Origin: an uncultured Clostridia bacterium
Lineage (GTDB): Bacteria > Bacillota > Clostridia > Christensenellales > Aristaeellaceae
Assembly: GCA_934636105.1 (NCBI GenBank)
Contig: CAKTZR010000013.1
Location: 24,623 to 88,622 of the forward strand
Reading direction: 5' to 3'
Length of the DNA stretch: 64,000 nt
The notes beneath the pieces were generated by a model. It had not been told where the DNA came from and did no database searches. It worked only from the letters and a program-made list of their open reading frames with translations. Below are positions 16,652 through 25,400 of the stretch, in pieces. Positions within the stretch are counted from its first letter, which is position 1. Every line of letters starts with the position of its first letter. The translations under genes were made by a program, and so were the position numbers.

Positions 16652-18535
16652 ATGAACAAGAAATGGATCGCCTCTCTTGCAAGCGTTTGCCTGCTGGCTT
16701 CCTCCTGCTTCACGGCTGCGATGGCCGAGGGCATGAAGCCCGGCACCTACACCGAGGTCACCCGCGGCATGTATGACGGCCTGACGGTTGACGTCACCGT
16801 GTCCGAGGACAAGATCGAGGACATCAAGGTTACGGCTTACAACGAGACCGCTCCCGGCTGGCCGGCGCTGGAAAAAATGCCTGCCGCGATTCTGGAAGCG
16901 CAGTCTCTGGCGGTTGACACCGTCAGTGGCGCGACCCGCACCTCCGAGGGCATTCTCAAGGCTGTCGAAGCGGCCCTGACCGATGCCGGCGCGAACGTCG
17001 AAGATTTCAAGAAGCCGGTCGAGGCGAAGGAAGTTGCCGCGCCGGATTACTTCCCGACCATGGGTTCCGTCGAAGTGCCGGAGCAGTGGGACGAGAGTTA
17101 TGATGTGGTCGTCGTCGGCGGCGGCTTCGCGGGCCTCGCGGCGGCTTACTCCGCGGAGAAGGCCGGCAGCAGCGTCGTGCTGGTTGAGAAGCTCTCCACC
17201 ACCGGCGGCAACAGCGCCATCAACGGCGGCCAGTACGCCGCTTACACCTCCGAGCGCGCCGCTGAGCTCCAGCAGAAGCTGGGCCTTGAGCCGGACACCG
17301 CCGAGAAGCACATCGAGGACACCATCAAGGGCGGCGACAACATGAGCAACCCGGCGCTGGTGCGCGAGATGGTTTACGCTTCCCCGGTTTACTTCGACCT
17401 GCTGCTGGACAACGGCCTGCAGATTCGCGATACGCTGGCTCGTCCGGGCGGACACTACGGCTATCGTACCTACGTCACCGAGAATCAGGTCGGTTCCGAC
17501 ATCACCAACCTGCAGCTCAAGATGCTGAAGGAAACCAGCGCGACCATCGAGCTGGAGACCAAGATGGTTGAAATCTACCGCACCCGCGACGAGGCGAACC
17601 GCGTTGTCGGTATCCGCGTTGCGACCGCGGACGGCTACAAGACCATCGAGGCCAAGAAGGGCGTCATCATGGCGACCGGCGGCTTCTCCTCCAACGTCGA
17701 GATGCGCGAGACCCAGGTCCCGTACCTGACCGCGGATCTGCCGACCACCAACATCAAGGCCGCGTCCACCGGCGAGGGTATCTACCTGGCGCAGGCGATT
17801 GGCGCGAACACCACCCAGATGAGCAACATCCAGCGTTATCCGTGGGCTGACCCGAACACCGGCGTCCTGGATAAGTACGCGGTGTGGCCGTTCACCGGTC
17901 CGTCTTACGGCGTTATCTATGTGGATTACAACGGTAACCGTTACGTCAACGAAGGCGACCGCCGCGACGTCTGCGCGAATGCTGCCGTCAACACGGGCTT
18001 CGTTTCCACCTACGCGATCTTCACCGAGCCGGTCGTTGCCGGTTACGTCCGTGACGAAGAAATCGAAGCCGGTATCGCCGATGGCCGCATCCTGAAGGCG
18101 GACACCCTCGACGAGCTGGCCGAGAAGATCAACGGCTTCGCGGTGAAGGGCCAGTATCCGACCGTCACCGGCGAGAACCTCAAGGCCACCATCGAGAAGC
18201 ACAACAGCTACATCGACAATGGCGTTGACCTCGACTTCGGCAAGGTCATGGCTTCCACCATGGTCAAGATTGAGGATGGCCCGTACTACGCGCTGCCGCA
18301 GTTCCCGTCCGTGCATCACACGATGGGCGGCCTGGTCATCGACACCATGACCCGTGTCATCGACATCTACGGTCAGCCGATCGACGGCCTCTACGCGGCT
18401 GGCGAAGTCACCGGCGGCGTGCACGGCACCAACCGTCTGGGCTCCAACGCGGATGCTGATGCCTGCGGCTTCGGCTACATCTCCGGCATCGTCGTCTCCA
18501 CTGGCGAGCTCCCGGACTTCATCCCCGCTGAATAA
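16652..18535 (+). CDS. Secreted FMN/FAD fumarate-reductase-like flavoprotein
   Basis: 627 residues. Signal peptide 1-26 (ending AAMA). An FMN-binding domain spans about residues 27-95 with DTVSGATRTS, the D-x-x-SGAT site where ApbE attaches FMN to Thr. The FAD-binding reductase domain begins VVVVGGGFAGLAAAYSAEKAG (about 150). Fumarate-reductase-type active-site segments are present: YVNEGDRRD with the catalytic Arg region, SVHHTMGGLV, and AAGEVTGGVHGTNRLGSNA at the FAD-binding end. The family reduces an unsaturated carboxylate (fumarate, urocanate, acrylates, cinnamates) as an extracellular respiratory acceptor; the substrate here is unknown. Start ATG follows GGAAAGGAG; a GTG ten codons upstream was rejected. 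Codon use looks optimised for high expression. Confidence 0.88.
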   Translation: MNKKWIASLASVCLLASSCFTAAMAEGMKPGTYTEVTRGMYDGLTVDVTVSEDKIEDIKVTAYNETAPGWPALEKMPAAILEAQSLAVDTVSGATRTSEGILKAVEAALTDAGANVEDFKKPVEAKEVAAPDYFPTMGSVEVPEQWDESYDVVVVGGGFAGLAAAYSAEKAGSSVVLVEKLSTTGGNSAINGGQYAAYTSERAAELQQKLGLEPDTAEKHIEDTIKGGDNMSNPALVREMVYASPVYFDLLLDNGLQIRDTLARPGGHYGYRTYVTENQVGSDITNLQLKMLKETSATIELETKMVEIYRTRDEANRVVGIRVATADGYKTIEAKKGVIMATGGFSSNVEMRETQVPYLTADLPTTNIKAASTGEGIYLAQAIGANTTQMSNIQRYPWADPNTGVLDKYAVWPFTGPSYGVIYVDYNGNRYVNEGDRRDVCANAAVNTGFVSTYAIFTEPVVAGYVRDEEIEAGIADGRILKADTLDELAEKINGFAVKGQYPTVTGENLKATIEKHNSYIDNGVDLDFGKVMASTMVKIEDGPYYALPQFPSVHHTMGGLVIDTMTRVIDIYGQPIDGLYAAGEVTGGVHGTNRLGSNADADACGFGYISGIVVSTGELPDFIPAE

Positions 18536-18550
18536 TCAAATCGCTCACAT

Positions 18551-18584
18551 GCGGCGGCGCGAAAGCGCCGCCGTTCTTTTTTTG
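18551..18584 (+). terminator. Strong terminator after the flavoprotein gene
   Basis: CGGCGGCGC/GCGCCGCCG stem with a GAAA tetraloop, followed by TTCTTTTTTT. Confidence 0.93.
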
Positions 18585-18631
18585 TTCCGCCCTGTGTATA
18601 TATGAAGCATGACGATGGGGAGGGGACGCGT

Positions 18632-19789
18632 GTGAAAAAGGTTTTCGCGGCGGCTATGCTGCTGATGCTTGCCATGATGCTTTCGGTCTGTGCGCTGGCG
18701 CAGACGCAGATGGATGTTTTTTTCGCGGAAGGCGCGATGGAGCGGGAGACGGCCGAGCGGCTGATGGAGCTGACGCGGCGGGCGTTTCCGCAGGCACAGT
18801 GGCGGGCGCTGGAGGAAAGCGAAGCGGGCGATTTGCGCACGCTGATCCTTCGGGATGATGTGCCGGATATCATCCTCTGCGCGTCGGGCGAAGCGAAGCT
18901 CTGGGTGAGCGACGGGCTTTTTGCCGCGCTGGATGGCTGTGCGGCGGATGCGGATCGAATCAGCGAAGCGGTTTTGGATGCCTGCGTGCAGGATGAATCG
19001 CTGTTCATGCTGCCGCTTGTCGCGAAGCATCGGCAGATGGCGGTCAATCGGCGGCTGATGGAGAAGCGGCGGCTGGACAGCATGACCAACCCCATCGAGC
19101 ATCCGCTCTGGTATCCGATGGAGTTTGACCAGATTTTGGAGGAATTTGCGCTGGCGGATCATCCGGCGATGGAGATTTGGCCGGCCGAGCCGGAGAGCAG
19201 CGGCGCGCTTGAAGCCATGCTGCAAGCAATCTACGGCGGCGCATGGCTGACCGAGGACGGCGAAACCAGTCAGGCGGACCACGTCAACGTGCGCGCGGCG
19301 CTGGAATGGCTGCGCGACCGGGTGAAGAGCGGACTGATTGCGCAGGTTGAGAGCCGGGACGAGGCGCTGAAACACTTTTTGAACGGGGAAACGGCGATTT
19401 TCATCGATTGGCAGTCGGGAGACAGCAGGCGTTACGCCCGCGAACTGGATCAAAACGGAATCGAGCTGGTCGAAATGCCGTATCCGTCCTCCACGGGCTT
19501 CGTTATTCGGTCGTTTGAAACGACAGGCGTCTGTGTCTCGAATGGGGCGAACAGCGCGCTGGCGATGCGCGCCGCGGCGTTTTGGCATATGGACGCGCAG
19601 GTGCAGCTGCTGCTCGGCGACCGGGGCCTCTGGCGGGACGACGCGGTTTGGCTGCCGGAAATCGACGCCGCGCCCAAGGGACAGACGCTGCGCAGACTGA
19701 TGGATGAAGCGATTGAAGCTGTTTTAAGCGGCGAAAGCGCGCCTAAGGACGCATTGCGGCTCGTTCAGGCGGCGATGGATGCGATGTAA
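18632..19789 (+). CDS. Extracellular solute-binding-like protein
   Basis: 385 residues from GTG 18632, which has GGGGAGGGG 8-15 bases upstream; an ATG ten codons earlier would not have this spacing. Signal peptide 1-25 (ending CALA). The rest resembles a distant family 1 solute-binding protein: DVFFAEGAMERETAERLMELTRRAFPQAQW, then VPDIILCASGEAKLWVSDGLFAALDGC and, near residue 240, HFLNGETAIFIDWQSGD, the usual position of the ATM-type hinge segment. No permease or ATPase genes are adjacent, so it is an orphan. Alternatively it is a sensory partner. No clear lipobox. Confidence 0.65.
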   Translation: MKKVFAAAMLLMLAMMLSVCALAQTQMDVFFAEGAMERETAERLMELTRRAFPQAQWRALEESEAGDLRTLILRDDVPDIILCASGEAKLWVSDGLFAALDGCAADADRISEAVLDACVQDESLFMLPLVAKHRQMAVNRRLMEKRRLDSMTNPIEHPLWYPMEFDQILEEFALADHPAMEIWPAEPESSGALEAMLQAIYGGAWLTEDGETSQADHVNVRAALEWLRDRVKSGLIAQVESRDEALKHFLNGETAIFIDWQSGDSRRYARELDQNGIELVEMPYPSSTGFVIRSFETTGVCVSNGANSALAMRAAAFWHMDAQVQLLLGDRGLWRDDAVWLPEIDAAPKGQTLRRLMDEAIEAVLSGESAPKDALRLVQAAMDAM

Positions 19790-19822
19790 CGCAGATTTCT
19801 TTGCTGAAAACAAAAATTTTTC

Positions 19823-19852
19823 TTGCAAAATGGGGACTGACCGTGTTATAAT
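19823..19852 (+). promoter_or_regulatory. Promoter of rplS
   Basis: TTGCAA, 18-bp spacer, consensus TATAAT; a T/A-rich stretch lies just upstream. Confidence 0.88.
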
Positions 19853-19864
19853 CTCCTTTGTATG

Positions 19865-19914
19865 AACGGGCGCTCCGCTGCGGAACAAAGTCGCGTTGCG
19901 CATGAACGCCCCGA
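19865..19914 (+). promoter_or_regulatory. Structured 5' leader of rplS (possible L19 autoregulatory element)
   Basis: An outer stem GGGCG (19868) with CGCCC (19907) encloses two small hairpins, TCCG/CGGA (19874-19884) and GCG/CGC (19893-19901). L19 leaders are known in some Firmicutes; whether this matches that family was not tested. Confidence 0.4.
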
Positions 19915-19933
19915 CGAAAGGAGAAAATGACCG

Positions 19934-20275
19934 ATGAGCGAAATCATCCGTGCTATTGAGAGCGAGCAGCTCAAGAAAGACCTTCCCAAGTTCAACGTGG
20001 GCGATACCCTGCGTGTCATGGTTAAGGTTGTTGAGGGCGATCGCGAGCGCCTGCAGGCCTTCGAGGGCATCTGCATCGCGAAGCGCAACGGCAGCATCCG
20101 TGAGACCTTCACCCTCCGCCGTGTTTCCTACGGCATTGGCGTGGAGCGTACCTTCCCGCTGCATTCCCCGCGTCTTGACAAGATTACGGTGCTCCGTCGC
20201 GGCAAAGTCCGTCGTGCGAAGCTGTACTATCTGCGTAATCTGTCCGGCAAGGCCGCCAAGATTAAGGAGAAGTAA
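19934..20275 (+). CDS. rplS: 50S ribosomal protein L19
   Basis: 113 residues, full length. Diagnostic segments: FNVGDTLRVMVKVVEGDRERLQAFEGICIAKR, RETFTLRRVSYGIGVERTFPLHSP and KVRRAKLYYLR. L19 sits at the interface of the 30S and 50S subunits. RBS AAAGGAG. It has its own promoter and terminator and is not joined to rpsP-rimM-trmD as in many bacteria. The rbgA and rnhB genes that follow keep the common Firmicute order rplS-rbgA(ylqF)-rnhB. Confidence 0.98.
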   Translation: MSEIIRAIESEQLKKDLPKFNVGDTLRVMVKVVEGDRERLQAFEGICIAKRNGSIRETFTLRRVSYGIGVERTFPLHSPRLDKITVLRRGKVRRAKLYYLRNLSGKAAKIKEK

Positions 20276-20286
20276 TTGTGCTGTTA

Positions 20287-20322
20287 AGACCGCCGGGCGT
20301 TGCGTCCGACGGTCTTTTTCTA
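20287..20322 (+). terminator. Terminator of rplS
   Basis: AGACCG/CGGTCT outer stem with further G-C pairs inside, followed by TTTTTCTATT. Confidence 0.9.
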
Positions 20323-20352
20323 TTATTATACGCGCCTAAAAGCATCGAACAG

Positions 20353-20423
20353 GCGCGAAGCGAAGTTGGGAGTCTGAGGGATGAATCCCTCAGACAGGGT
20401 TTGGGGCGGTAGCCCCAAGGAGG
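20353..20423 (+). repeat. Two-hairpin repeat, type A, copy 1
   Basis: GCGCGAAGCGAAG lead, then hairpin CTGAGGGAT/ATCCCTCAG and hairpin TTGGGGC/GCCCCAA, ending AAGGAGG, which is the Shine-Dalgarno sequence of rbgA. Related to copies at 21328, 28132 and 44745. Confidence 0.85.
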
Positions 20424-20428
20424 GTACT

Positions 20429-21358
20429 ATGAACGAAGATGTGATGCTCCGCGCCGATGAGAAGAAGATCAACTGGTATCCCGGCCATATGGCCAGGGCC
20501 AAGCGCGCGCTGGCCGATCAGCTCAGCCGCGTCGATGTGGTCGTCGAACTTTGCGACGCGCGCATTCCCCGCGCCAGCCGTAACCCGGATTTGGCCGATA
20601 TGATCAAAAATAAGCGCCATCTGCTCGTGCTTGGCAAGGCCGACCTCGCGGAGGAGCGCGAAACCCGCGCGTGGCTCGGCTACTTCCGCGCGCAGGGCAT
20701 CGACTGCATGAGCTTTGACAGCATCCGCGGCAAGGCGAAGGATATCGTCGCCCGCATCGAAAAAGCCAGCGCCGACGCGGTGGCCAAAATGGCCGCGAAG
20801 GGCGTAAAAAAGACCGTGCGCGTGATGATCGTCGGCGTGCCGAACGTCGGCAAATCCACGTTTACCAACCGCATCAACGGCGCTTCCATCGCGCGAACCG
20901 GCGACCGCCCCGGCGTGACACGCAGCAACCAGTGGGTGCGCATCACGCCGTATCTGGAATTGCTGGATACCCCCGGCCTGCTCTGGCCGAATTTGAGCGA
21001 TCAGCAGGATGCGCGTGCGCTGGCGTTTGTCGGCACGATCAACGATAACATCATGGATCAGCAGATGCTCGCCATCCGCCTGATGGAGCGGCTGATGGAG
21101 GATCACGCCGACGCGCTGACGACCCGCTTCAAGCTCAAGGATAACACCCTGCGCGGCGTGCCGCTGCTGGATGAAGCCTGCCGCGGGCGCGGGTGGCTGC
21201 TTCCCGGCGGCGTATGCGATACCGATCGCGGCGCGGCGGTCATTCTGGATGAGTTCCGCGCGGGCAAGCTGGGACGCATTACCTTGCAGAAAGCGCCGCT
21301 CAAAGAGCCAAAAGAAACGATAGAAATGCGCGAAGCGAAGAAGGAGTCTGAGGGCTAA
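20429..21358 (+). CDS. rbgA: Ribosome biogenesis GTPase RbgA (YlqF)
   Basis: 309 residues. A circularly permuted GTPase: INWYPGHMARAKRAL at the N terminus, G4 as LGKADLA (about residue 73), G1 VGVPNVGKSTFTNRI (about 140), G3 LLDTPGLLWP. RbgA helps the late assembly of the 50S subunit. An upstream in-frame extension reading through the repeat (16 codons) was rejected because AAGGAGG sits just before this ATG. The last codons (MREAKKESEG) are encoded by the next repeat copy, so the C terminus appears to have been set by repeat insertion. Confidence 0.95.
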   Translation: MNEDVMLRADEKKINWYPGHMARAKRALADQLSRVDVVVELCDARIPRASRNPDLADMIKNKRHLLVLGKADLAEERETRAWLGYFRAQGIDCMSFDSIRGKAKDIVARIEKASADAVAKMAAKGVKKTVRVMIVGVPNVGKSTFTNRINGASIARTGDRPGVTRSNQWVRITPYLELLDTPGLLWPNLSDQQDARALAFVGTINDNIMDQQMLAIRLMERLMEDHADALTTRFKLKDNTLRGVPLLDEACRGRGWLLPGGVCDTDRGAAVILDEFRAGKLGRITLQKAPLKEPKETIEMREAKKESEG

Positions 21359-21393
21359 GCCTTCAGGCGGGTTTGGGCGGCAGCCCAAAGGAG
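21328..21393 (+). repeat. Two-hairpin repeat, type A, copy 2 (overlaps the rbgA stop)
   Basis: Same lead (GCGCGAAGCGAAG, GGAGTCTGAGGG) as copy 1, a degenerate first hairpin (CTGAGGGCTAAGCCTTCAG), then TTGGGC/GCCCAA, ending AAAGGAG as the RBS of rnhB. Its first half encodes the end of RbgA, including the stop codon. Confidence 0.85.
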
Positions 21394-21399
21394 CTTATG

Positions 21400-22020
21400 A
21401 TGAAAAAAGACTGGAATGCCCGTCTGGAGGAAATCACGCAGACGGACAAGGCCATTTGGGCGACGGGGCGCGCCTTTGCGGGCCTTGACGAAGCGGGGCG
21501 CGGCCCGCTCTGCGGCCCGGTTGCGGCGGCGTGCGTCGTGATGCCGCCCGAACCGCTGCTGCTGTATGTGGACGACAGCAAAAAGCTGACGGAGAAGCGC
21601 CGCGAAGCGCTCTACGATCAGATCATGGAAACGGCGGTCTATGCGAAGGTGATCCTTGCGTCGCCGGAGGAGATCGACCGGGTGAACATCCTGAACGCGA
21701 CGAAAAACGCGATGGCGCTTGCCGCGAAGGATGCGCCCTGCGACCTGTTTCTGGTGGATGCGATCACAAGGCTGGATGTGCCGGGCGAGGTGCGCGGAAT
21801 TGTGCATGGCGATGCGCTCTGCTATTCGATTGCGGCGGCTTCTATTTTGGCGAAGGTGACGCGAGACCGCATCATGCGCGAGCTGGACGCGCAGTATCCG
21901 CAATACGGATTAGCGAAAAACAAGGGATACGGCACGGCGGAGCACATTGCCGCGCTGAAGCAGTACGGCCCGACCCCGATTCACCGCCGCTCGTTCATCG
22001 GGCACTTTGTCGAGGTGTGA
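21400..22020 (+). CDS. rnhB: Ribonuclease HII
   Basis: 206 residues. RNase HII motifs: FAGLDEAGRGPLCGPVAAACV (first acidic pair, near residue 27), VDDSKKLTEKRREAL, and AASILAKVTRDRIM. Removes ribonucleotides and RNA primers from RNA/DNA hybrids. Of two consecutive ATG codons the second (21400) is 6 bases from AAAGGAG and is preferred over 21397. YraN follows, as in many Firmicutes. Confidence 0.95.
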   Translation: MKKDWNARLEEITQTDKAIWATGRAFAGLDEAGRGPLCGPVAAACVVMPPEPLLLYVDDSKKLTEKRREALYDQIMETAVYAKVILASPEEIDRVNILNATKNAMALAAKDAPCDLFLVDAITRLDVPGEVRGIVHGDALCYSIAAASILAKVTRDRIMRELDAQYPQYGLAKNKGYGTAEHIAALKQYGPTPIHRRSFIGHFVEV

Positions 22021-22025
22021 GGGAA

Positions 22026-22382
22026 ATGCAATCTGATGGTATCGGAGTTTTGGGCGAGGTGCGCGCGGAGCAATATCTCGCGGAGCGAGGGTATCAAATC
22101 CTTGCGCGCAACGCAGTCTTTCCCGGCGCGGAAATCGACCTGATTGCGCAGGACGGGCGGGTGATCGTCTTTGTCGAGGTCAAGATGAGGACGAGCGGCG
22201 CGTCCTATGGGCGCGAAGCCGTGACGCTGGCCAAACAAAAGAAAATATGCAGAGGTGCGCTGCTCTATATGGCGAAAAACGGCCTGACCGAGCGGCAGGC
22301 GCGATTCGACGTGATCGAAATTCGGGGCGCAAGGCTGACACATATCAAGGACGCGTTCCCCTATCGGGGGCCTATGTTTTGA
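22026..22382 (+). CDS. yraN: YraN family endonuclease-like protein (UPF0102)
   Basis: 118 residues. GEVRAEQYLAERGYQILARN, then GAEIDLIAQDGRVIVFVEVKMR, which carries the E-x(n)-D-x(n)-E-x-K pattern of the restriction-endonuclease-like fold, and a C-terminal RFDVIEI. Function in the cell is not settled, probably a nuclease or Holliday-junction-resolvase-related protein. Starts 5 bp after the rnhB stop, as part of the same operon. Confidence 0.9.
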   Translation: MQSDGIGVLGEVRAEQYLAERGYQILARNAVFPGAEIDLIAQDGRVIVFVEVKMRTSGASYGREAVTLAKQKKICRGALLYMAKNGLTERQARFDVIEIRGARLTHIKDAFPYRGPMF

Positions 22383-22403
22383 CTTTTCCCGGAGGCTCAT
22401 GAG

Positions 22404-25400
22404 ATGAAAAAGAAACCCTGGATCGTCGTTTTGCTCGTGCTGCTCGTTCTTGCGGCAGGCTCTTTTGCGCTGCTTTCCGGCGGCGCAAACGAGGCTGTGC
22501 CGCAGACGGGCAACCTGATTGCAAACGGCGATTTTTCGATTTTGGAGGATGGACAGGCCGCAGGCTGGGAAACCGGCATGTGGGTGACGAGCGCAGGCGC
22601 GTCCTATCTGGAAGCGGTGACGCTTGCGGACGGCACGACCGCCGCGCTGGTGGAAAACGCCGCGAGCAACGACGCGCGCTTTGAACAGACGGTCGCCGTC
22701 CGCGAGAACACAACCTACAAGCTGACCGCGCGCGTGATGGCCGAGGGATGCGGCGAGGGGATGAAGGGCGCGAACGTGTCCTTCTCCGGCATATACGGCA
22801 CGAGCCGTGACCTGCACGACACAGACGGCCAGTGGGAGACGCTGACCCTGTACGGCCGAACGGGCAAAGGACAGAAGGAAGTTACGGTCATGGCGCGTCT
22901 GGGCGGCTATGGCGCGGAAAACACGGGCAAGGCGTGGTTCACCGATGTGAGCCTTGAGCAGGTGGAAACCGTGCCCGTCGGCGAGACGGTGCTCGATTTG
23001 GCTACGCCCGCGCCGAGCAAAAAGACCGACACAAGCGAACCGAAGACGGCGAAGGACATGAGCATTCCGCTGCTGATCGGCGCGGCCTGCGTCTATCTGG
23101 CGCTTGCGGCGGCGCTGGTTCGCGGTCTGTCGGGCAGGAAGCTGAACGCGCGCGCGGGTCTGCTGGCGACGCTGCTTGTGGCGCTGGCGATTCGCGTGAT
23201 TCTGGCGTTCACGGTCGAAGGATACGGCGTGGATATGGGCTGTTTCGGCGCGTGGGCGGGCAAAATGGCCGCAGGCGGCCCGGAAAATTTCTACGAGGAA
23301 GGCTATTTCTGCGATTATCCGCCGGCCTATATGCTGGTGCTGTGGCTGTTTGGTCTGCTGGGGCGGCTGTTCGGTCTGGGTACGGGGAGCATGGCCTTTC
23401 AGGGACTGATGAAGCTTGCGCCGATCGCCTGCGACCTTGCGTTGGCGGCGGTCTGCTTCCGATATGCAAAGGACAAGCTGGGCGAGGGCATGGCGCTGGC
23501 CGTTTCCGGGCTGCTGGCGCTGAACCCGGCGTTCATCGTGACTTCGAGCTGCTGGGGGCAGATTGACTCCGTGTTGGCGCTGCTGCTGGTGCTGATGCTG
23601 CTGTATGCGCGGGAAGGACAATGGCACATCGCCATCCCGATTTTCGCTTTGGCCGTGCTGGCTAAGCCGCAGGCAGGTCTGCTCGCGCCGCTGGGCGTGG
23701 CCGCGCTGCTCAAGGAAACGCGGCTGGGCGGGAAGCGCGGAAAATCCATCGGCCTTGGCCTGCTGGGCGGCGTGGCGGTGACGCTGGCCGTCGTGCTGCC
23801 GTTCGCGTGGGGCGAAAACATCTTCACGTGGCTGGTGGATAAATACGCGGCGACGCTCTCCGGCTATCCGCATGCGACGCTCTCGACGGGCAACCTGATG
23901 TTCCTGCTGGGCGGCAACTGGGTGGATGAATCCACCGCGCTCATCGGGTCGATCACTTACGGGCAGATCGGCTTCGCGCTGATGCTGCTGTCCTTCGCGG
24001 CGGGTATAGCGGTCTATTTTATGGGCAGAGGCAGGAGCCGCCTGTTCCTCTCCGCTGCGCTGACCATGCAGCTGCTTTTCGCGTTGACAACCAAGATGCA
24101 CGAGCGCTACATTCTGCCCGCGCTGGCGCTGCTGTTCTTCGCGTTTATGGAAACGGGGGATATCCGCCTGCTGATTTCCGGCGCGCTGGCTTCGGCGGCT
24201 TCGGCGGTGAACATCGGCGTGGTGCTGGCGTATGATTATCTGATTGCGCCGAACACGTGGCTGGGCTATGTGCTGGGCGTGGTGCAGCTGGCTGCTGCGG
24301 CGCTGACGGCCTATGCGGCGGTCCGCCTGTCTATGGGCGCGCAGCCGATGACTCTGTCGGAGCGCAGGGCCAAGGCGGCGGCAGCCCCGGAGGAGAGCGA
24401 TGAAAAGTCCGTCTGTGCCGCCGAAAAGCGCGAGCGCGACGAGCTGCTGCATCCGCAGGATTACCGCCTGCACCTGAAAAAGCGCGATTTTGCCATCATG
24501 GCGGCGCTGACGCTGGTTTACAGCGTGGTGGCGTTTGTTCACCTCGGCACGACGAAAGCGCCGCAGACGGGCTATGTTTCCACGGCGGCGGGGGAGACTG
24601 TGGTGCTTGACCTCGGCGAAAATCAGGAAGATTTTCACCTGTATTATTACGGCGGCATTTCCGACACGCAGTTCACCGTCGCCACTTCGGTGGACGGCGT
24701 GACCTATACCGAGGAAATCGGCGCGTTCTTCGACCGGGGCGAGTGCTTCAAGTGGCTGGCCCTGCGCGAACCGACCTATAACGCGGACGGCGTGGTGGCG
24801 GGCGCTTCCGGCGGCATGCTGGCGCTGAACGGACGCTATATCCGCTTGACATTCGACGGCGCGGGTTCGGCGCTCTGGGAGGTTGCGGCGGTCGATGGAA
24901 ACGGTCATGCGATTCCCGTGGTCTCCATTGCGGCGGAAGGCGCAGTCGAGGGACGCGCGGCCGACCCGAACACGCTGATCGACGAACAGGATACCGTACC
25001 CGAAAAGCCGACGTATGAAAACAGCATGTATTTTGATGAAATCTATCATGCGCGCACAGGCTACGAGCATGCGCACAGCCTGTATACCTATGAGACGACG
25101 CATCCGCCGCTGGGCAAGGTCTTCATGAGCTGGTGCATCGACCTGATGGGCATGACGCCGTTTGCGTGGCGCTTTGCGGGCACGCTCACAGGCATTTTGA
25201 TGATTCCGGCCATCTATCTGCTGGCGATGCAGTTGATGAAGCGGACGCGCTGGGCGGCGCTCTGTGCGCTGCTGCTGACGGCGGACTGCATGCACTTCAC
25301 GCAGACGCGCATCGCGACGATCGATTCCTTCCCGGTGCTGTTCATGATGGTGATGTTCCTGTTTATGGCGCGCTGGATGCAGATGAGCTTCTATCATCAG

